From Sepiola atlantica (lineage: Eukaryota; Mollusca; Cephalopoda; Sepiida; Sepiolidae), in NCBI GenBank assembly GCA_963556195.1, contig OY744525.1, positions 79,776,344 through 79,840,343 on the forward strand: 64,000 bases of DNA, read 5' to 3'. Shown here in pieces: positions 25,190 through 37,647 of the stretch. The notes beneath the pieces were generated by a model. It did not search any database and had not been told where the DNA came from. It was given only the letters and a program-made list of their open reading frames with translations. The position numbers and the translations under genes were made by a program. Within the stretch, counting starts at the first letter, position 1, and every line of letters starts with the position of its first letter.

Positions 25190-26513
25190 GGTGTTTCAAA
25201 AGTCTTGGGAACATTACAAATGCGTATATCTCATGAACTATTCCAGGTAGAAAAATGAAACTGGTGCCATTTTAAAGCTTAATCAAGTTTTTGGTCATAC
25301 TAATGATTTTCGTGTTATCTTTCCAGGTGCAGTAATGGCGTTCTCTAAACAAGACAAGGCATTTTGCGTCCTCCAATTTGCAAAGACTGAATCGTGGACA
25401 TGTGTTCAGCGTGCATTTCGCAGGAAATTTAAAAAAGAAGCCCCTGAAAGGAAATCCATTGTCAGATGGCATGCTAAATTTGTGAAAGATGGGTGTTTGT
25501 GCCCAAGTAAGCGAACAGGTCGCCCTTCAACTTCAGAAGATGCAGTTGAGCAAGTTCGGACAGCCTTTCAGCGGAGCCCCCGTAAATCAGTGAGAAGAGC
25601 CAGCAGGGAACTTCAGCTTGCTCCAGCAACTGTCTGGCGTGTCTTAAGGAAACGACTGCAAATGGTACCTTACAAGCTCAAGTTGGTCCAAAAGTTGAAG
25701 GACACTGATAAGCCACTTCGCCGTGACTTTTGCATTGCAATGCAAGAGAAGTTGGAAGATAACGGCTTTGATGACCGGCTTGTTTTTAGCGATGAGGCGA
25801 CCTTCCATCTGAATGGCAAAGTTAACAAGCATAACACTCGCATATGGGGTACTGAGAATCCTCATGAACTTCTTGAGCACGAGCGAGATTCACCAAAAGT
25901 GAACGTGTTTTGTGCAATTTCCAAGAAAGGTGTCTATGGACCGTTCTTCTTTGAAGAGGCAACTATCACTGGTGAATCCTATCTCAACATGCTGGAAGAC
26001 TGGTTAATGGCTCAGTTGGAACAAGCAGAATCTGATGACTTCATTTTTCAACAAGATGGTGCACCACCACACTGAAGTCTTAGAGTAAGGCAGTTTCTTA
26101 ACACAAGGCTGCCTGGTAGATGGATTGGGAGATCTGGGCGAGGTGATGACGTTCTCATGCCCTGGCCTCCTAGGTCTCCAGATCTTACCCCGTGTGACTT
26201 TTTCTTTTGGGGCTTTGTCAAGCAACAAGTCTATGTGCCGCCCCTTCCAAGAGATATTGACGAACTAAAGGCTCGAGTAACGGCAGTTGTGGGAACCATT
26301 GATGTCAAGATGCTGGAACGCGTTTGGCAGGAAATGGACTATCGACTAGATGTCTGCCGTGTGACGAATAGTGCTCATATTGAGCAACTTTGAAGATTCA
26401 CCACAAAACTTGAAACTTTAACCTTTCCAACGGTACCAATTTCATTTTTCAACTCCTAATAGTTTTTGAGTTATTAAAAATCGTTATGTTCCCAAGACTT
26501 TTGAAACACCCTG
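25187..26513 (+). mobile_element. Mariner-like DNA transposon, 1327 bp, 28-bp perfect terminal repeats
   Basis: The left end starts CAGGGTGTTTCAAAAGTCTT at 25187 and the right end finishes with the exact complement at 26513. The match extends 28 bp without mismatch. The element sits in a TA microsatellite and is flanked by TA on each side, as expected for the IS630-Tc1-mariner superfamily. It contains one transposase frame. Perfect terminal repeats and a nearly intact frame imply a recent insertion. It lies in the second coding intron of gene 2. Confidence 0.93.
25335..26393 (+). pseudogene. Mariner-type transposase with one in-frame stop
   Basis: The frame runs 352 codons and is broken once, by TGA at 26073-26075 (codon 247), just after Q-Q-D-G-A-P-P-H. 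The family normally has an aromatic residue there. The N-terminal part (residues ~1-120) looks like a paired helix-turn-helix region (DUF4817-like) with G-R-P-S-T-S. Catalytic candidates are Asp in V-F-S-D-E-A-T-F and Asp241. The third acidic residue lies in S-P-D-L-T-P-C-D, either Asp283 or Asp288. That gives 41 or 46 residues between the second and third positions, longer than the 34 of classic mariner. DNA-cut-and-paste activity is expected of the family; this copy is probably inactive. Confidence 0.88.
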
Positions 26514-26885
26514 TATATATATATATATATATATATATATGAAGAGTTTGGATGCAAAATGCGATGAATCTAATTTGTTTAAATTGGGACATTATACGAT
26601 AAAAGTTTGAATATATTAAATATAGACCGACGAAAAGCTTATTTATTTATAACATTTATTGTTTGCTAGAAATTTTTTTAGTCATAGATTTTTTAATTAT
26701 TTTAAATTCTTACTTATAAAGTAGATCTCTGTAGGTTTATACTTTAAAGTTCATGTGGAGAATGGCTTTTAAGCCTGTGTACATATTTACTTTATGTCTA
26801 GGATGTTTAACTTATATAATTGCATTTTATATATAGAGAGTAAATATGAAATGAAAATTTCTGACAAAATGGAATATTACTTTAG

Positions 26886-27114
26886 AGAATAGTGGATAAG
26901 CATGGCAAAAGACTAGTAGAAATAAATAAGGACACAAACACACCATTAAAGCTGAACCAAGATATTTCGGTTGATTCATTCGACCATATTCACCTTTCGT
27001 TTTTTAAACAAATGAATATGGTCGAACGAATCGACCGAAATATCTTGGTTCAGGTTTGATGATGTTTGTGTCCATATTTCTACTAATCTGTTCACATGCT
27101 TATCCACTATTCCA
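26886..27114. repeat. Foldback element, ~105-bp arms
   Basis: The left arm from 26886 and the right arm to 27114 are imperfect reverse complements, including GAACCAAGATATTTCGG and its complement. The centre is near 27000. It resembles a MITE. A TA tract follows on the right. Confidence 0.85.
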
Positions 27115-27139
27115 TAAGCTAATTTTCCATATATGTATG

Positions 27140-27180
<41 letters not shown>

Positions 27181-27186
<6 letters not shown>

Positions 27187-27420
27187 GTGTAATCAGTCAA
27201 CAGATTATGTGTGAGGCTCAGTTCAGAAAGACACCAACCATACTGCCTACAATACTAAGGACACGATGATTGCCAGGCATCTTTCAAAAACCACTGTGAA
27301 GGCCACATGCTCCAGATTCAAGTTTCGCCTGGAAGTCATGGTGGAAGCTCAGGGCAGCTTCTTTGAGAGAGTTGTATTCAGCCAAAGGTCCTTCAAAAAA
27401 CAGACTTTGATTTTTTTAGA
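27181..27420. other. Unrecognised non-coding segment, possibly repeat-derived
   Basis: Composition is more balanced than in its neighbours (for example CTCCAGATTCAAGTTTCGCC). No long frame or second copy was found. It is framed by TA tracts at 27147-27182 and 27499-27574, which suggests inserted material. Function unknown. Confidence 0.3.
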
Positions 27421-27495
27421 ATACATCAATTATTGACCAAAATATGACTTTTTTCTTTCCTTTGAAAAATGTGTCAAATTTATCCCAAAACAACT

Positions 27496-27498
<3 letters not shown>

Positions 27499-27574
<76 letters not shown>
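27499..27574. repeat. (TA)n microsatellite
   Basis: About 76 bp of pure TA repeat, 147 bp before the terminal exon of gene 2. Confidence 0.95.
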
Positions 27575-27576
<2 letters not shown>

Positions 27577-27721
27577 CTTTAAATTTTTTGTTATATATAT
27601 TTCAATAATTCCTTTGTTTTTTCTAATATCAGATGTATATTTTATAAATTCGGATGTGTTTCTTACAAAACATTCAGTTCATTCAGTTCCTTTACAGAAG
27701 TTATGTATTTTTGTTTTTCAG

Positions 27722-27873
27722 ACCGGTCTTCCAGGAAATCATCAGTTCAATCAGGCCATGTAAACAAAAGTGATATTTCTGCTCCTTATCCACAATCAAG
27801 GAATCTTATAGAAATAAACAATGAACAAACTTCAAATACAAGACCTTTGCCTCCAGTACCAAACAAAACCTAA
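27722..27873 (+). CDS. Protocadherin gene 2, terminal cytoplasmic exon
   Basis: The acceptor is GTTTTTCAG. The phase-1 entry codes D-R-S-S-R-K-S-S, S-A-P-Y-P-Q-S and R-P-L-P-P-V-P-N-K-T before TAA. Relative to the other copies it has Ile for Met in L-I-E-M (L-I-E-I-N-N). The preceding intron is 3.4 kb and contains the transposon and foldbacks. Confidence 0.92.
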
Positions 27874-28599
27874 TAATCATTACAAAAAAATACACTAACA
27901 CTCATTTAATAAATCATATTAACTTGTATAAATATTCACTGACAAAAAAATAAAATTAATCATAAATTTTATTAGCTTATTGAACAAAAATACACAAAGT
28001 TACTTAATGAAACATACAGACTTTTTAAATGTGATAATACATTTTAAATATATACTAATACATAGAACACTTATTTAGAACAATAAATTTATTTCTCATA
28101 AATTTTCTTGAAATTGGTCAGAACTAGGTCAACATCTATACTATATTTGTATTGTCACTGTCTCTTTTTATGGAGATGAAATTAAAAACAAAACTCTATA
28201 CCAAGATCAAACAATTTTTCTCAAGTAAAATTATATGAGGAATCCAATAGTGGTATTAATTTTATATTGGGGGAATATCACAATATTGTGGGATCTGTAT
28301 TTCTGCAGGACATCCATTTCTTTATAACTAGAAAAATGCAAATTATAGAAATTAACAAATAAGAATAAAAATGGTAATGAGGTTCGTGACTGGGTAGCAC
28401 CATGTGTGCCTGCTATTTATAAAATAACTGTTTTTTATTCCTTCATAATCTTTATGAAAACAACATTAAAATCTTCATGAAATTCATGACCATCAATGAT
28501 GACTTAAAGGCAATAGTAAAGTGTAAACGTGGTTTTAAACTCAATACAAAACAAATCAGGATAGGAATTTGTATTTTTCTATTCAAACAAGGAATAATT

Positions 28600-29039
28600 G
28601 ACAATTTAGAAGGAAAGAAGAAAGCAAATCTTAGAGGATGAATAACACACTTATTGTTATAGTGCATTATGGGAACAAAGAAACAAATTTAAATCTTTTT
28701 TTTACATAAAATTTATTCAATTTTCCAACTTAGTATCTTATTAGATATTAAAATTAAAATTAATATAAAACTAAAAATTAAAAATAAATTTAAATTAAAA
28801 CAAAACTATGAACGTAGGTCAGTAGATTTTTTTGTTTTTTACATTTCATCTAACCCTCCTTCCTCTTACATAGACAGCCATTACTCACACACCATACTTC
28901 TTAGGACAACTGTTTTATTACATTCATAGTAAACACATATTCACTTCAAAGATATTCCTCATTTACTGGACACAGAATATACAGATTCATCACTGGATAA
29001 TAGATTGTAATATGAATAACATTGGATATCATAACAAAG
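28600..29039 (+). promoter_or_regulatory. Predicted promoter and untranslated leader exon of gene 3
   Basis: Conserved block, copy 3 of 6. It contains CTTAGAGGATGAATAACAC and GTGCATTATGGGAAC at 28662-28676; the complement, GTTCCCATAATGCAC, is a close Staf/ZNF143-like match. CACCATACTTCTTAGGACAA follows near 28890, and the donor CAAAG|GTAAGGAG has its exon end at 29039. Spacing from the Staf-like site to the donor is about 365 bp, almost the same as in copies 1, 4, 5 and 6. Confidence 0.6.
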
Positions 29040-30364
29040 GTAAGGAGAATTTACATTACTTTTTTTTATATGATACTTTATTTTCCTTTTCACAAACTGT
29101 TGTAAAGGCGGCCATCATACACATCTGACAAAAATATACTAAATTCTTAAAAACGATATTTGTTTTTTATTTTATTTTATTCTAATAGAAATATTACACT
29201 TGTAAAAATGATCTACACTCTGAATAGAAATAAAGTCGTAAAATACTTCATACAATAAATGTCTACTCCGTATTATAATTACTAAGTAATTTTTTACAAT
29301 TTTTCCCATCATTTGCAGTTAGTTGCAAGACGCCATTACACAAATTCATATCCACATCAATTTAAATAATGGCACATATCAGTCAGACATTTTTTCCTAA
29401 TAAGTATGTATAGAAAATATACATTTTATTTAGGAATATGTTACAATGTATGTATCTTTTTAAAACGGTAGCGATTACAAACTTATGTAAATGTCTTTGT
29501 GTTATCTGATCTCCCTAGAATAGGGAGATTTTTATTTTGATGGATATATTTTTTAAAAAAATACTTAAATATTTGGAAATTTTACTCTACTATTTGGTAC
29601 TAAAATTCAGGATTTAATTTGTATATTTCCTAAAAAGATGTTATTTGTGTTTTTCAAAAACATATAATAATTAAAATTAAAAAATGTATTCTACTTAAAA
29701 TCTGAACATAATTTTTGTGAATTTCTTAGTATCCTAAATTTCTGAAATAAAAGCTTAAATAATTCTAGTCTTTTATTGTCATATGTTTCATTTATATTAA
29801 TTCAGAAATAATTAATATTTTAATTTAAGTTTCAACTTGATTATATCTAAATACAAAACACAACCTTAATTTGAATTTACAATTCTAGCAATAATGTATC
29901 TACAAAAAGTCTGACGAATAATCAATAAAAAGGGTTATTTTTAATTATTATGCTTTAATATTGCTAATAAAATTAAAAAAAAATAAAAATCAATCATATT
30001 GATTCAATGTTCAAATGTCAGTGGATCAATCATAATATTTACTTTCATTTGTATTGCTGTTTTACTGAATATAAAGCGGTTTTATATGAACTAGTTCAAG
30101 GGAACTAACTCCAAGCCAATATTGAATAGATTACAATATTACCATTTAGTTTATCTTCTCTTATGTAAAGGTCAGTTGTGTGTGTCCAGCTAAAAGTCAG
30201 AAATTACACAAGACACACCTACAAAGCTGATTTTAAACATTACTTCGAACACAATATGGACACATTTTTTTTTTTGTAATATTCATTCTTTTATTTGGGG
30301 GGGGGGGGGGGGGCACCAGGAACAAAATTAGTAAGGGAGGGGCGTTTAACATTTCTTGGTTTTT

Positions 30365-30570
30365 GGTTTATTTATCTACCTCCCACAAGGTCAAAGTGTA
30401 GTATCTGTTCTTTCCTAGTCGGAAGAGGAGAAATCCTTCTTGACTGAGGGCATATTTATTTTTGTCCAATCCAGAGTACACCGTTTTGAGGGGAGCTGGA
30501 TATCCTCGACATAAAAAACGATCTTATGTCTAACTGTCCTTGTGGGGAGGCAAGTAAATATAGACCGTTA
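30365..30570 (+). repeat. Dispersed SINE-like repeat, family A copy 2
   Basis: It shares AAGTGTAGTATCTGTTC, GAGAAATCCTTCT, GACTGAGG and the tail ...GGGGAGGCAAGTAAATA with the copies at 8141, 49555 and 53265. Immediately downstream, 30745-30780 carries CCCGGGCAATGCTGGGTAG, the reverse of a GC-rich motif found at 33605. Confidence 0.65.
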
Positions 30571-30919
30571 GTGTGAAATGGTAGTTGTGATAGAGAGAGA
30601 GTGGAGGTGATAGAAAGAGAGGGTGGTGATAGAGGAGGAGGGGGTAGAGAGAGAAAGATAGATAGGGAGGATAGAGTGAGAGAGAAGTTTTAAAAGAATG
30701 ATATTTATTGCACACACTTTTTAACTCTTCTATTTTGTTGTTTATGCCCCCGGGCAATGCTGGGTAGCCATGCTAGTTCTTAATATAAGCATGGGAGATA
30801 TTTTAAAGAATGATCACATGTGTAAGGAAAAATGCAAAGAAAAATGTGAATGAAAATAGCTAAAGGTGACCTATTTATTAAGGTGGTAAACAGACCCTCC
30901 ACCCATTAAACAGTTATGT

Positions 30920-30963
<44 letters not shown>

Positions 30964-33435
30964 CCCAAAATTTGGTGCTTAATCATCTATAGTATGCAAA
31001 ATGTTCTTTTGAAAATTCACTAATAACAAATTTAATAATGTTCACCTATTTTTCTTAGTCATCTCACTTAAACAGATAAATAGAAATTGTAAATAAAATA
31101 CTTTTCTACTGAAAAAAAGCAAAAATAAATACAGATCTGTATAAATAACAGGGGGGGGGGGCATAATATTATTTTTTTTACATTAAATCTTACTAAGAGA
31201 GTTTTGAGACTATACTTTGTTAAAAATTTACTTGAAAAGCCTAAAATGAAATTAAAACAGAATCGAAACCCGCTATATTGTGAGGATGCTTTTTTTTGCA
31301 TATAACTTTTTCATATTTCATTTAAAATTTCTCTTCATAAAATAAATCTTATTTTCTTAAATACAGATTGAACTAAAAAAATAATTAAATTGAAAAATGT
31401 TTTCATTTGAATTATTTCCCTTCAAAATCGTAAATTGAATAAAAACTATTCAATAAATTTTAGTTTGTTATACTTTTCTTTAAATTATTCTTTAAATACA
31501 TAAAATTAGTACTTATACCGATAAAAATGATACAATAAGATTAAAAACGAATAACATAAAGCAATTATTTATAAAAACAGGCTTTGAAAAATGTACATCC
31601 AATGAAATTTACAATGACAATTGATTAAGCATTTTTAGAATAGTATTTAAGCCATATTTCAGATACGGAGTGTATGCAAAATTACTTTAACCGTTTGATG
31701 CTAACATGAATTTGTAATTATTAGTGGTTTTGGTGGGAGACCTTGGTTTTCTGGTTTTATTTGTATACCACAAACCACACCAAATGTTATTTTCAAAACT
31801 GAAACCATTCGGTATAGTGCTATTACTACCAAACGGCTATATTAAAAAAAACATGGTAGAAAAAGTAGTTAAGATTTTAACAAAACTACATTTTATCTCC
31901 ATCTGTAATATTAGTAAGAGGAAAGATTAAACAAAAATATTATATAAACATTTAATGACTTTTTTTTATGAGAATAGGTAATAATAAATCTCAAAAATCT
32001 ATTTGTTTACATTTTAGCATAGAATATTTTCAAATGAAAAAAGAAGAAATACAAAATGACGTTTCATGTCATAAGACATGGATTAGTTTCATTTGCCAGG
32101 ATGTAAAAAAGATGTTAAACTGAATATGATGAAGAGTCATCTAATTAGCCTATGCAGATATATTTTCAAAGAAAAGAGATAGATGAAAAGAGTTACAAGT
32201 TTATTACAACTTTGCAACATTTACATCTACTAGAAAATAAAATGAACATTATATGTATGCACACATATTACATACATTTCATTTTAAACAGAGCCTTTTG
32301 GGTTTTTGTCAGAGTGGTATATGATTCTGGTTCGGTCCTAGGGGGCCATCCTCCCAGGACTTACTTCCTCCTTTGGGAGGTGTTAGGTTTATCGCCGGTT
32401 GTCTGAGGCATCCCTATTAGGGAAGCGACGAAAGAAAACAATTATTTCACAAAAAGAAAGCATATTAAAAGAGCGCATTGTTAATTTACTTCAAAATTTA
32501 CTCACAAATTACTTTTGTTTTCTGCTGGTTAGGTATGACGCCTTCTCTTTCTCACAAAAAATAAGGGGGGGGGGTAAAGAATTAGAACAGAACAAAGATC
32601 CAAAGTTTTATTCTTCATGAAATCTGTCATCATGGTAAGGCATTAACTGTCAAAATTAAATAAATGAATCATAGAAGATTGTATTTCAACAGTTAACTCT
32701 TTGAATAAGAGAATTATTGAGTAACAAATTGACCATCTCCTTATTGTAATAGTGGCATAATTCAACAAGACGTCAAATAATAACTAAACATCATGACACA
32801 AGAGAATGAATGGCTTCCTTTGAAAGAAAAAATGCTAAAAAAAAAAAAACTGAACCAGAAACCAATATATGAAGGGAAAAAAACAAAATCAATACTGATA
32901 CTAGAATTGTCATACTTCCCAACTCTAGTAATAATCCAGCAAATTACGCATTTATAGATAGAGATAGATTACTAATTATGTCAAGATTAAATTTTTTCAT
33001 TTATTTACATAAGAGTTAAACACAAACTAAGAAAGTAAACACATTTTGGGGGTCAATGTTTGACATCAAAAAAACCCTCCCCACACAGACACTTAATTTT
33101 TATTACCAATTTTTTTTTACTTCTCCAGAATACTATCAAGTACAGGCTACATTTTCAATTTATACAATACAAATTTTGAAAAATATACATGTTTAATACT
33201 TAAAGGGTAGGAGTCTTTTGCAATGTTAATGTAAATAGGACCCCATTTGACCATATGCATTTTGTACTTTGTTTTGGAAATAGAAAGAGGATCATGTTTA
33301 ACACTTTCTTTTTAATGAAGTTATATATAAAATATAACACTAAAGCACAAAGTGTAAATATAAATGTCTAAATCAGAGTGCTATTTATGTTAAATTAACA
33401 AACAAAGTCCCTCCCCCAACTAAACATAAAACATT

Positions 33436-33502
33436 TTCAGATTATAATTTTTTTAAACATACCATTTATAAAACATTATAATCTGAAAATGTGGTGCTTG
33501 AT
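33436..33502. repeat. Short hairpin, ~20-bp arms
   Basis: ACATTTTCAGATTATAAT and its exact complement flank a ~25-bp AT spacer. A simple small foldback. Confidence 0.75.
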
Positions 33503-33589
33503 CAATATTATACCAAAGAATTTAAAAAAAAAATCAATGATAAAAGTGTTGTAGGTCACCCACCTCTAAACTTTGAATTACTAATATAT

Positions 33590-34370
33590 TTTATTTAGCA
33601 CTAGCAGGACTACCCGGCTTTGCCCGGGGCAAAAGCGTAATATATTTCTATTAAAATTTCTATCTCTCTTTCTTTCCCCATCATCCGTTTTTCCCCTCTC
33701 TATCCCCACCCCATATTCTTCTCCGCCAAGCCGATTCCTCTCTCTGGACATAAACACACACTTTTATAGATTACTCCAGGAATGAGACGGTGTAAGGGAA
33801 ATAACTCATTAGAAAAAATCAGAGTTACTTCATTTTAGTTAGTACATCAATTGTCTGGGGGGAAAAGAACCCCCCTCCCCGACCCTGGTTACCCTCAATA
33901 ATTAAATATTTCATGGCAAAAGTGTAACATTACTATTAAAACTTCTATCTCTTTACCTCCCTCTATCCATCTCTCATTCCGCCTCCTCTGTTTCCCTCCT
34001 CCCTCTTCCCACCCCTTATTTCTTCTCTGCCTAACCCATTTCTCTCTCTGGATATACACACACACATACAACTCTCCTTTATATAGATTTCTTGAGGAAT
34101 GAGTCGGCATAATGGAAGTAACTCTTTGATAAAAAAAATCAGAGTTACTTCCCTTTCGTACATAAAATTTGCTGAAAAACCTACTCCACCCTGACGAAAT
34201 CTGCACCAGTTTAGAATCAAAGAATAAATAATTTTTTCTAAATTTTAGATATTATTTACCAGGGCAACGCTGATCAAGAATATACAAACTTTGTGGGTAT
34301 TTGTTTAGTCGTTTTTTACTTGTAGCCGGACATACATACATACACAGACAACTGCCCTTTATAAAATAGA
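33590..34370 (+). repeat. Dispersed mollusc-type repeat, two partial copies in tandem
   Basis: It starts CTAGCAGGACTACCCGGCTT and continues with pyrimidine-rich CTATCTCTCTTTC stretches. Two similar hairpin-forming segments follow around 33795-33840 and 34105-34160 (GGAAGTAACTCT ... AGAGTTACTTCC). It ends near CATACATACATACACAGACA. Repeats beginning with an x-ACCCGGC-TTGCCCGGG phrase are common in molluscan genomes (general knowledge). The family was not assigned. Confidence 0.55.
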
Positions 34371-34842
34371 TTAAAAATAAATAAAATTCTGCAATAAAAT
34401 ATTTTTATACTTGATCATACTTTCTTATATATGTAAAACTATTTGTTATACAGACACAATGCGATAAGAACTAATAACTGAACAATAATTTATTAAAACA
34501 GACTTTAAAAATATTTTATGCAATTGAAACAGAAAAATCCTTTACAAGATTGATTGCAAGAATACTATTTAAGTGATAACTTTCAGTTAAATATATAGTA
34601 ATTATTATGTAAGAATAATAGTCTGTTTTGATTAGACATAGATGTGTAGATATTCCCAAAATTGGCATTTATTCATATAGATAAATGAAGAAAAATTTCA
34701 TTTGAAATGAATAATACTGAGAGTTTAATATCCTAATTATTTAAAAATATTTTTTTACGGTTACATTTATTCTTTATTACATAATCTTTTGGTCTTGCAT
34801 ATAAAGTGAATTAATCTTTTCTTTCCAGAGTATAAATCAAAT

Positions 34843-37227
34843 ATGCTTGGCCTTCTACATATATTCCTATGCACCATGCAAGTTTGCCTCACTGTAGACC
34901 TAACTTACACTGTGGAGGAAGGAAAAAGCCCAGGTGCCTACATTGGAGATATTTCTGCTGATTCTAAGGTAATGGAGAACATGTCCTACCAAGACAAGAA
35001 ACTCATCACATTCAGTCAACTACAAGGGAAAGTTGATAGTTCTCAATATTTCCGAGTGTCTAAGAAAACAGGCAAACTTTATGCAACAATCACATTGGAT
35101 GCAGAAGCAATGTGTAAACGTAATGAACAATGCTTTCAACTCATTGATGTAGCTGTTCGTAAAAGAGGTTCTTCAATGAGGATTTTAGAAATTAAAGTCA
35201 TTATAAAAGATATCAATGATCACAAGCCAGAATTTCCAAATAAAGAAATTAACATTGAATTTTTGGAAGATGTTGGAACAGGAGCCAAAAAAATAATTCC
35301 AAATGCTATAGATAAGGATGTTGGAATTTTAAATTCAAAGGTTACATATGAGCTTAAAAAGATGAAAAATGAACCATTTAGTTTGTTTGTTACTCCTGGT
35401 GTTGAGGGAAGATCAATTATAGCAATAAAATTGGAAGAAAGATTAGACAGAGAAACAAAAGATTCTTATGTTGTACAAGTTGTGGCTAAAGATGAAGGAT
35501 CTCCTCATAAACAAAATACATTGAATGTTCATATCTTAGTAATTGATATTAATGATAATTTTCCAGTATTTTCTGAGAAAATGTACAACATTTCAATGAA
35601 GAATGAAGAAAGTAAAGTCACACCAATTGCTATTTTATCAGCAACTGATTTGGATTCAGGTATAAATGGAAGAGTTTCATATCACTGGAGTCAAGAGACA
35701 ACAGGGAAGGCAAAGACATACTTTCAATTAATTAAAACAACTGGCCAAATTTTTTTACAACAAAAAATTAATTCAGAAAAATCATTATGTAAATTATATA
35801 TAAAAGCTGAGGATGGTGGCAGTCCACCATTAAGTTCAGTTGCAATAGTTTATGTAAATGTACTCAGTCGTGAGAACAATGCACCAATCATTGATATAAA
35901 TCTTCCTTCTTCATTAAATGGAAATACAGTTGAGATTTTGGAAAATGCTAAGATTAGTATTTTTATTGCATATGTGAAAGTGATAGACAATGATGAAGGA
36001 CAAAATGGAGATGTCACTTGTCACCTTCATCATGATAAATTTCAGCTTCAGAATTTAGGTACAAAGAAATATGAAGTGACACTGAAAAATCCTCTTGACA
36101 GAGAGAAAGAAGAGCACCATGATGTTGTGATCAGTTGTCAAGATAAAGGCTCTCCTCCTCTTCATAGTAACAGCAAATTCTCCATTCAAGTGATGGACAT
36201 CAATGATGTAAGGCCACAATTTACAAAAGACACATTTAAATTCTTCATTGATGAGAATCAAAACTCCAGAATTACTCTTGGCTACATCAATGCCACAGAT
36301 CCAGACTTGGGAGATGGAGGAAAACTCACATATTCTCTCATCACCAATAGCAACAAACACTTCTTACCTTTCAAAATAACCACAAATGGATTACTATCAG
36401 CAATTATGTCTCTTGATCATGAGTTTCAACATACTTATCACTTCAAGGTGTTTGTCAAAGACAATGGAACACCATCTCTCAATAACACAGTCAATGTGAT
36501 TGTTGAGGTCACTGATAAAAATGATAATGCTCCATATTTTACATTTCCTAGTGTTAAACCTTACAATCTACATGTCACATATTACCCTGATGCCAGAAAC
36601 AAGAACATCACACAGATAAAGGCAGCAGACAGTGATAGTCAAGAGAATGCATTTCTAAAATATCAAATAAGCAGAGGCAATGACAAACAGATGTTCACCA
36701 TCAACCAGTACACTGGTTTCTTAGCTTTCAATAGACAACTCAGCCAACAAAATGCTGGCTCCTATCAGCTTGACGTTGTCGTCAAGGATAGTGGTAGGCC
36801 AGTTCTATCAGCAACAACTACTCTCTTTTTAACACTTACTATCAGCAACAACACATCAGAAATGTTAAATGTTGTTCAGCTTCACACTGAAGAAAAGGTA
36901 CATCTTAATCTTGTCATTATTATTACAGTCATAGCAGTCACAATAGCTGTCTTCATTACGGCTTCATTATCAATCTGCATCATTCGATGTAATGGACAGT
37001 CAAATGTGGCCTATGCCCAAGCACTTGATCCTTCCAATAGATATGTTGGTGAACAGAGACAGCTCATTGCTCCTTACCCAGGAAGCACTTGGCCTCATTC
37101 TACTCAACCTTTACCAATAAACCAAACCCTAGCTACAAGTACTCCCATGGCAACATCAAGAAGACAACTAACTTCCGCAGATAGACTTCCCCAGAAAATA
37201 CAGCCACAAAGTGATGCTCCATCTCAA
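34843..37227 (+). CDS. Protocadherin gene 3, ectodomain/membrane exon (795 codons)
   Basis: Same family and role as gene 1. It has a signal peptide, six EC repeats, Cys-X5-Cys in EC1, and a membrane span from about residue 688. EC3 resembles gene 1 more than the others: both carry H-W-S-Q-E-T-T and N-N-A-P-I-I-D-I-N-L-P-S-S-L-N-G. The early EC2 segment (L-E-D-V-G-T-G-A-K-K) instead resembles gene 5. In the tail one codon is missing in I-A-P-Y-P-G-S compared with I-A-P-S-Y-P-G-N in the others. The exon ends at CAA|GTAAGT; read-through stops three codons on. The ATG is preceded by TTTCCAG plus 14 nt. The full protein is 887 residues. Confidence 0.95.
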
Positions 37228-37647
37228 GTAAGTACTTAAAATTGCACATATTCATTGAATTATTTATTACTTTATTTATTTATTTAAATTATGTAGATTT
37301 CTTAAAGTTAAGTTAGAATACTTTCTTTTGCTTATAATCATCTCTTATTTTCTAAATTTTCCTATGAAGATATTTGTCATATGTTTTTACGAGAAGTTTT
37401 TCATATCATAAACTGTATACTTATCTCTTATATATTTTAAAATAACAATAAAAATATAAGCATTTAACTATATAAATGGTAAAGAATTTTTTATCTTTAT
37501 TCAAATCTTTCTGATGTGATTTCTTTGTTACAAAATTATCCTTTGCTATTTCTTTTTTTTTCTCTGACAATTTAAGAGTAAAGAGATTTTGTGCTCAATA
37601 TCATAACAAAGGGTATATATAAAGTTTTGTTTTATCATTTCTAGCAG

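Larger units (their letters stand above)
24935..26590. repeat. Outer inverted repeat enclosing the mariner-like element
   Basis: Arms at 24935-24990 and 26539-26590 are imperfect reverse complements (AAACTCTTCATAT and its complement at the inner ends). Both arms abut TA tracts. Between them lie a 110-bp unrecognised segment (25037-25150), more TA repeats and the complete mariner-like element. It appears to be an older foldback element that received a later transposon inside its TA tract. Confidence 0.65.
29040..34828 (+). other. Predicted leader intron of gene 3
   Basis: No coding exon was found. It contains the conserved element at about 29325-29390 (GCAAGACGCCATTACACAAA), the TTCAAGGGAACTAACTCCAA motif at 30095-30114 and a G-run at 30297-30313. 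It also holds a family A repeat at 30365-30570, a TA tract at 30923-30961 and a mollusc-type repeat at 33590-34370. Segments at 31510-31680 and 34440-34600 resemble each other and also 42970-43130 upstream of gene 4, so the intron has an internal duplication. It ends CTTTCCAG at 34828. Confidence 0.5.

Noticed and set aside
27497..27763. 88-codon open frame over the TA tract before the gene 2 terminal exon
   Set aside because: The first part is a Tyr-Ile repeat translated from (TA)n, and the rest runs through the exon in the wrong frame.
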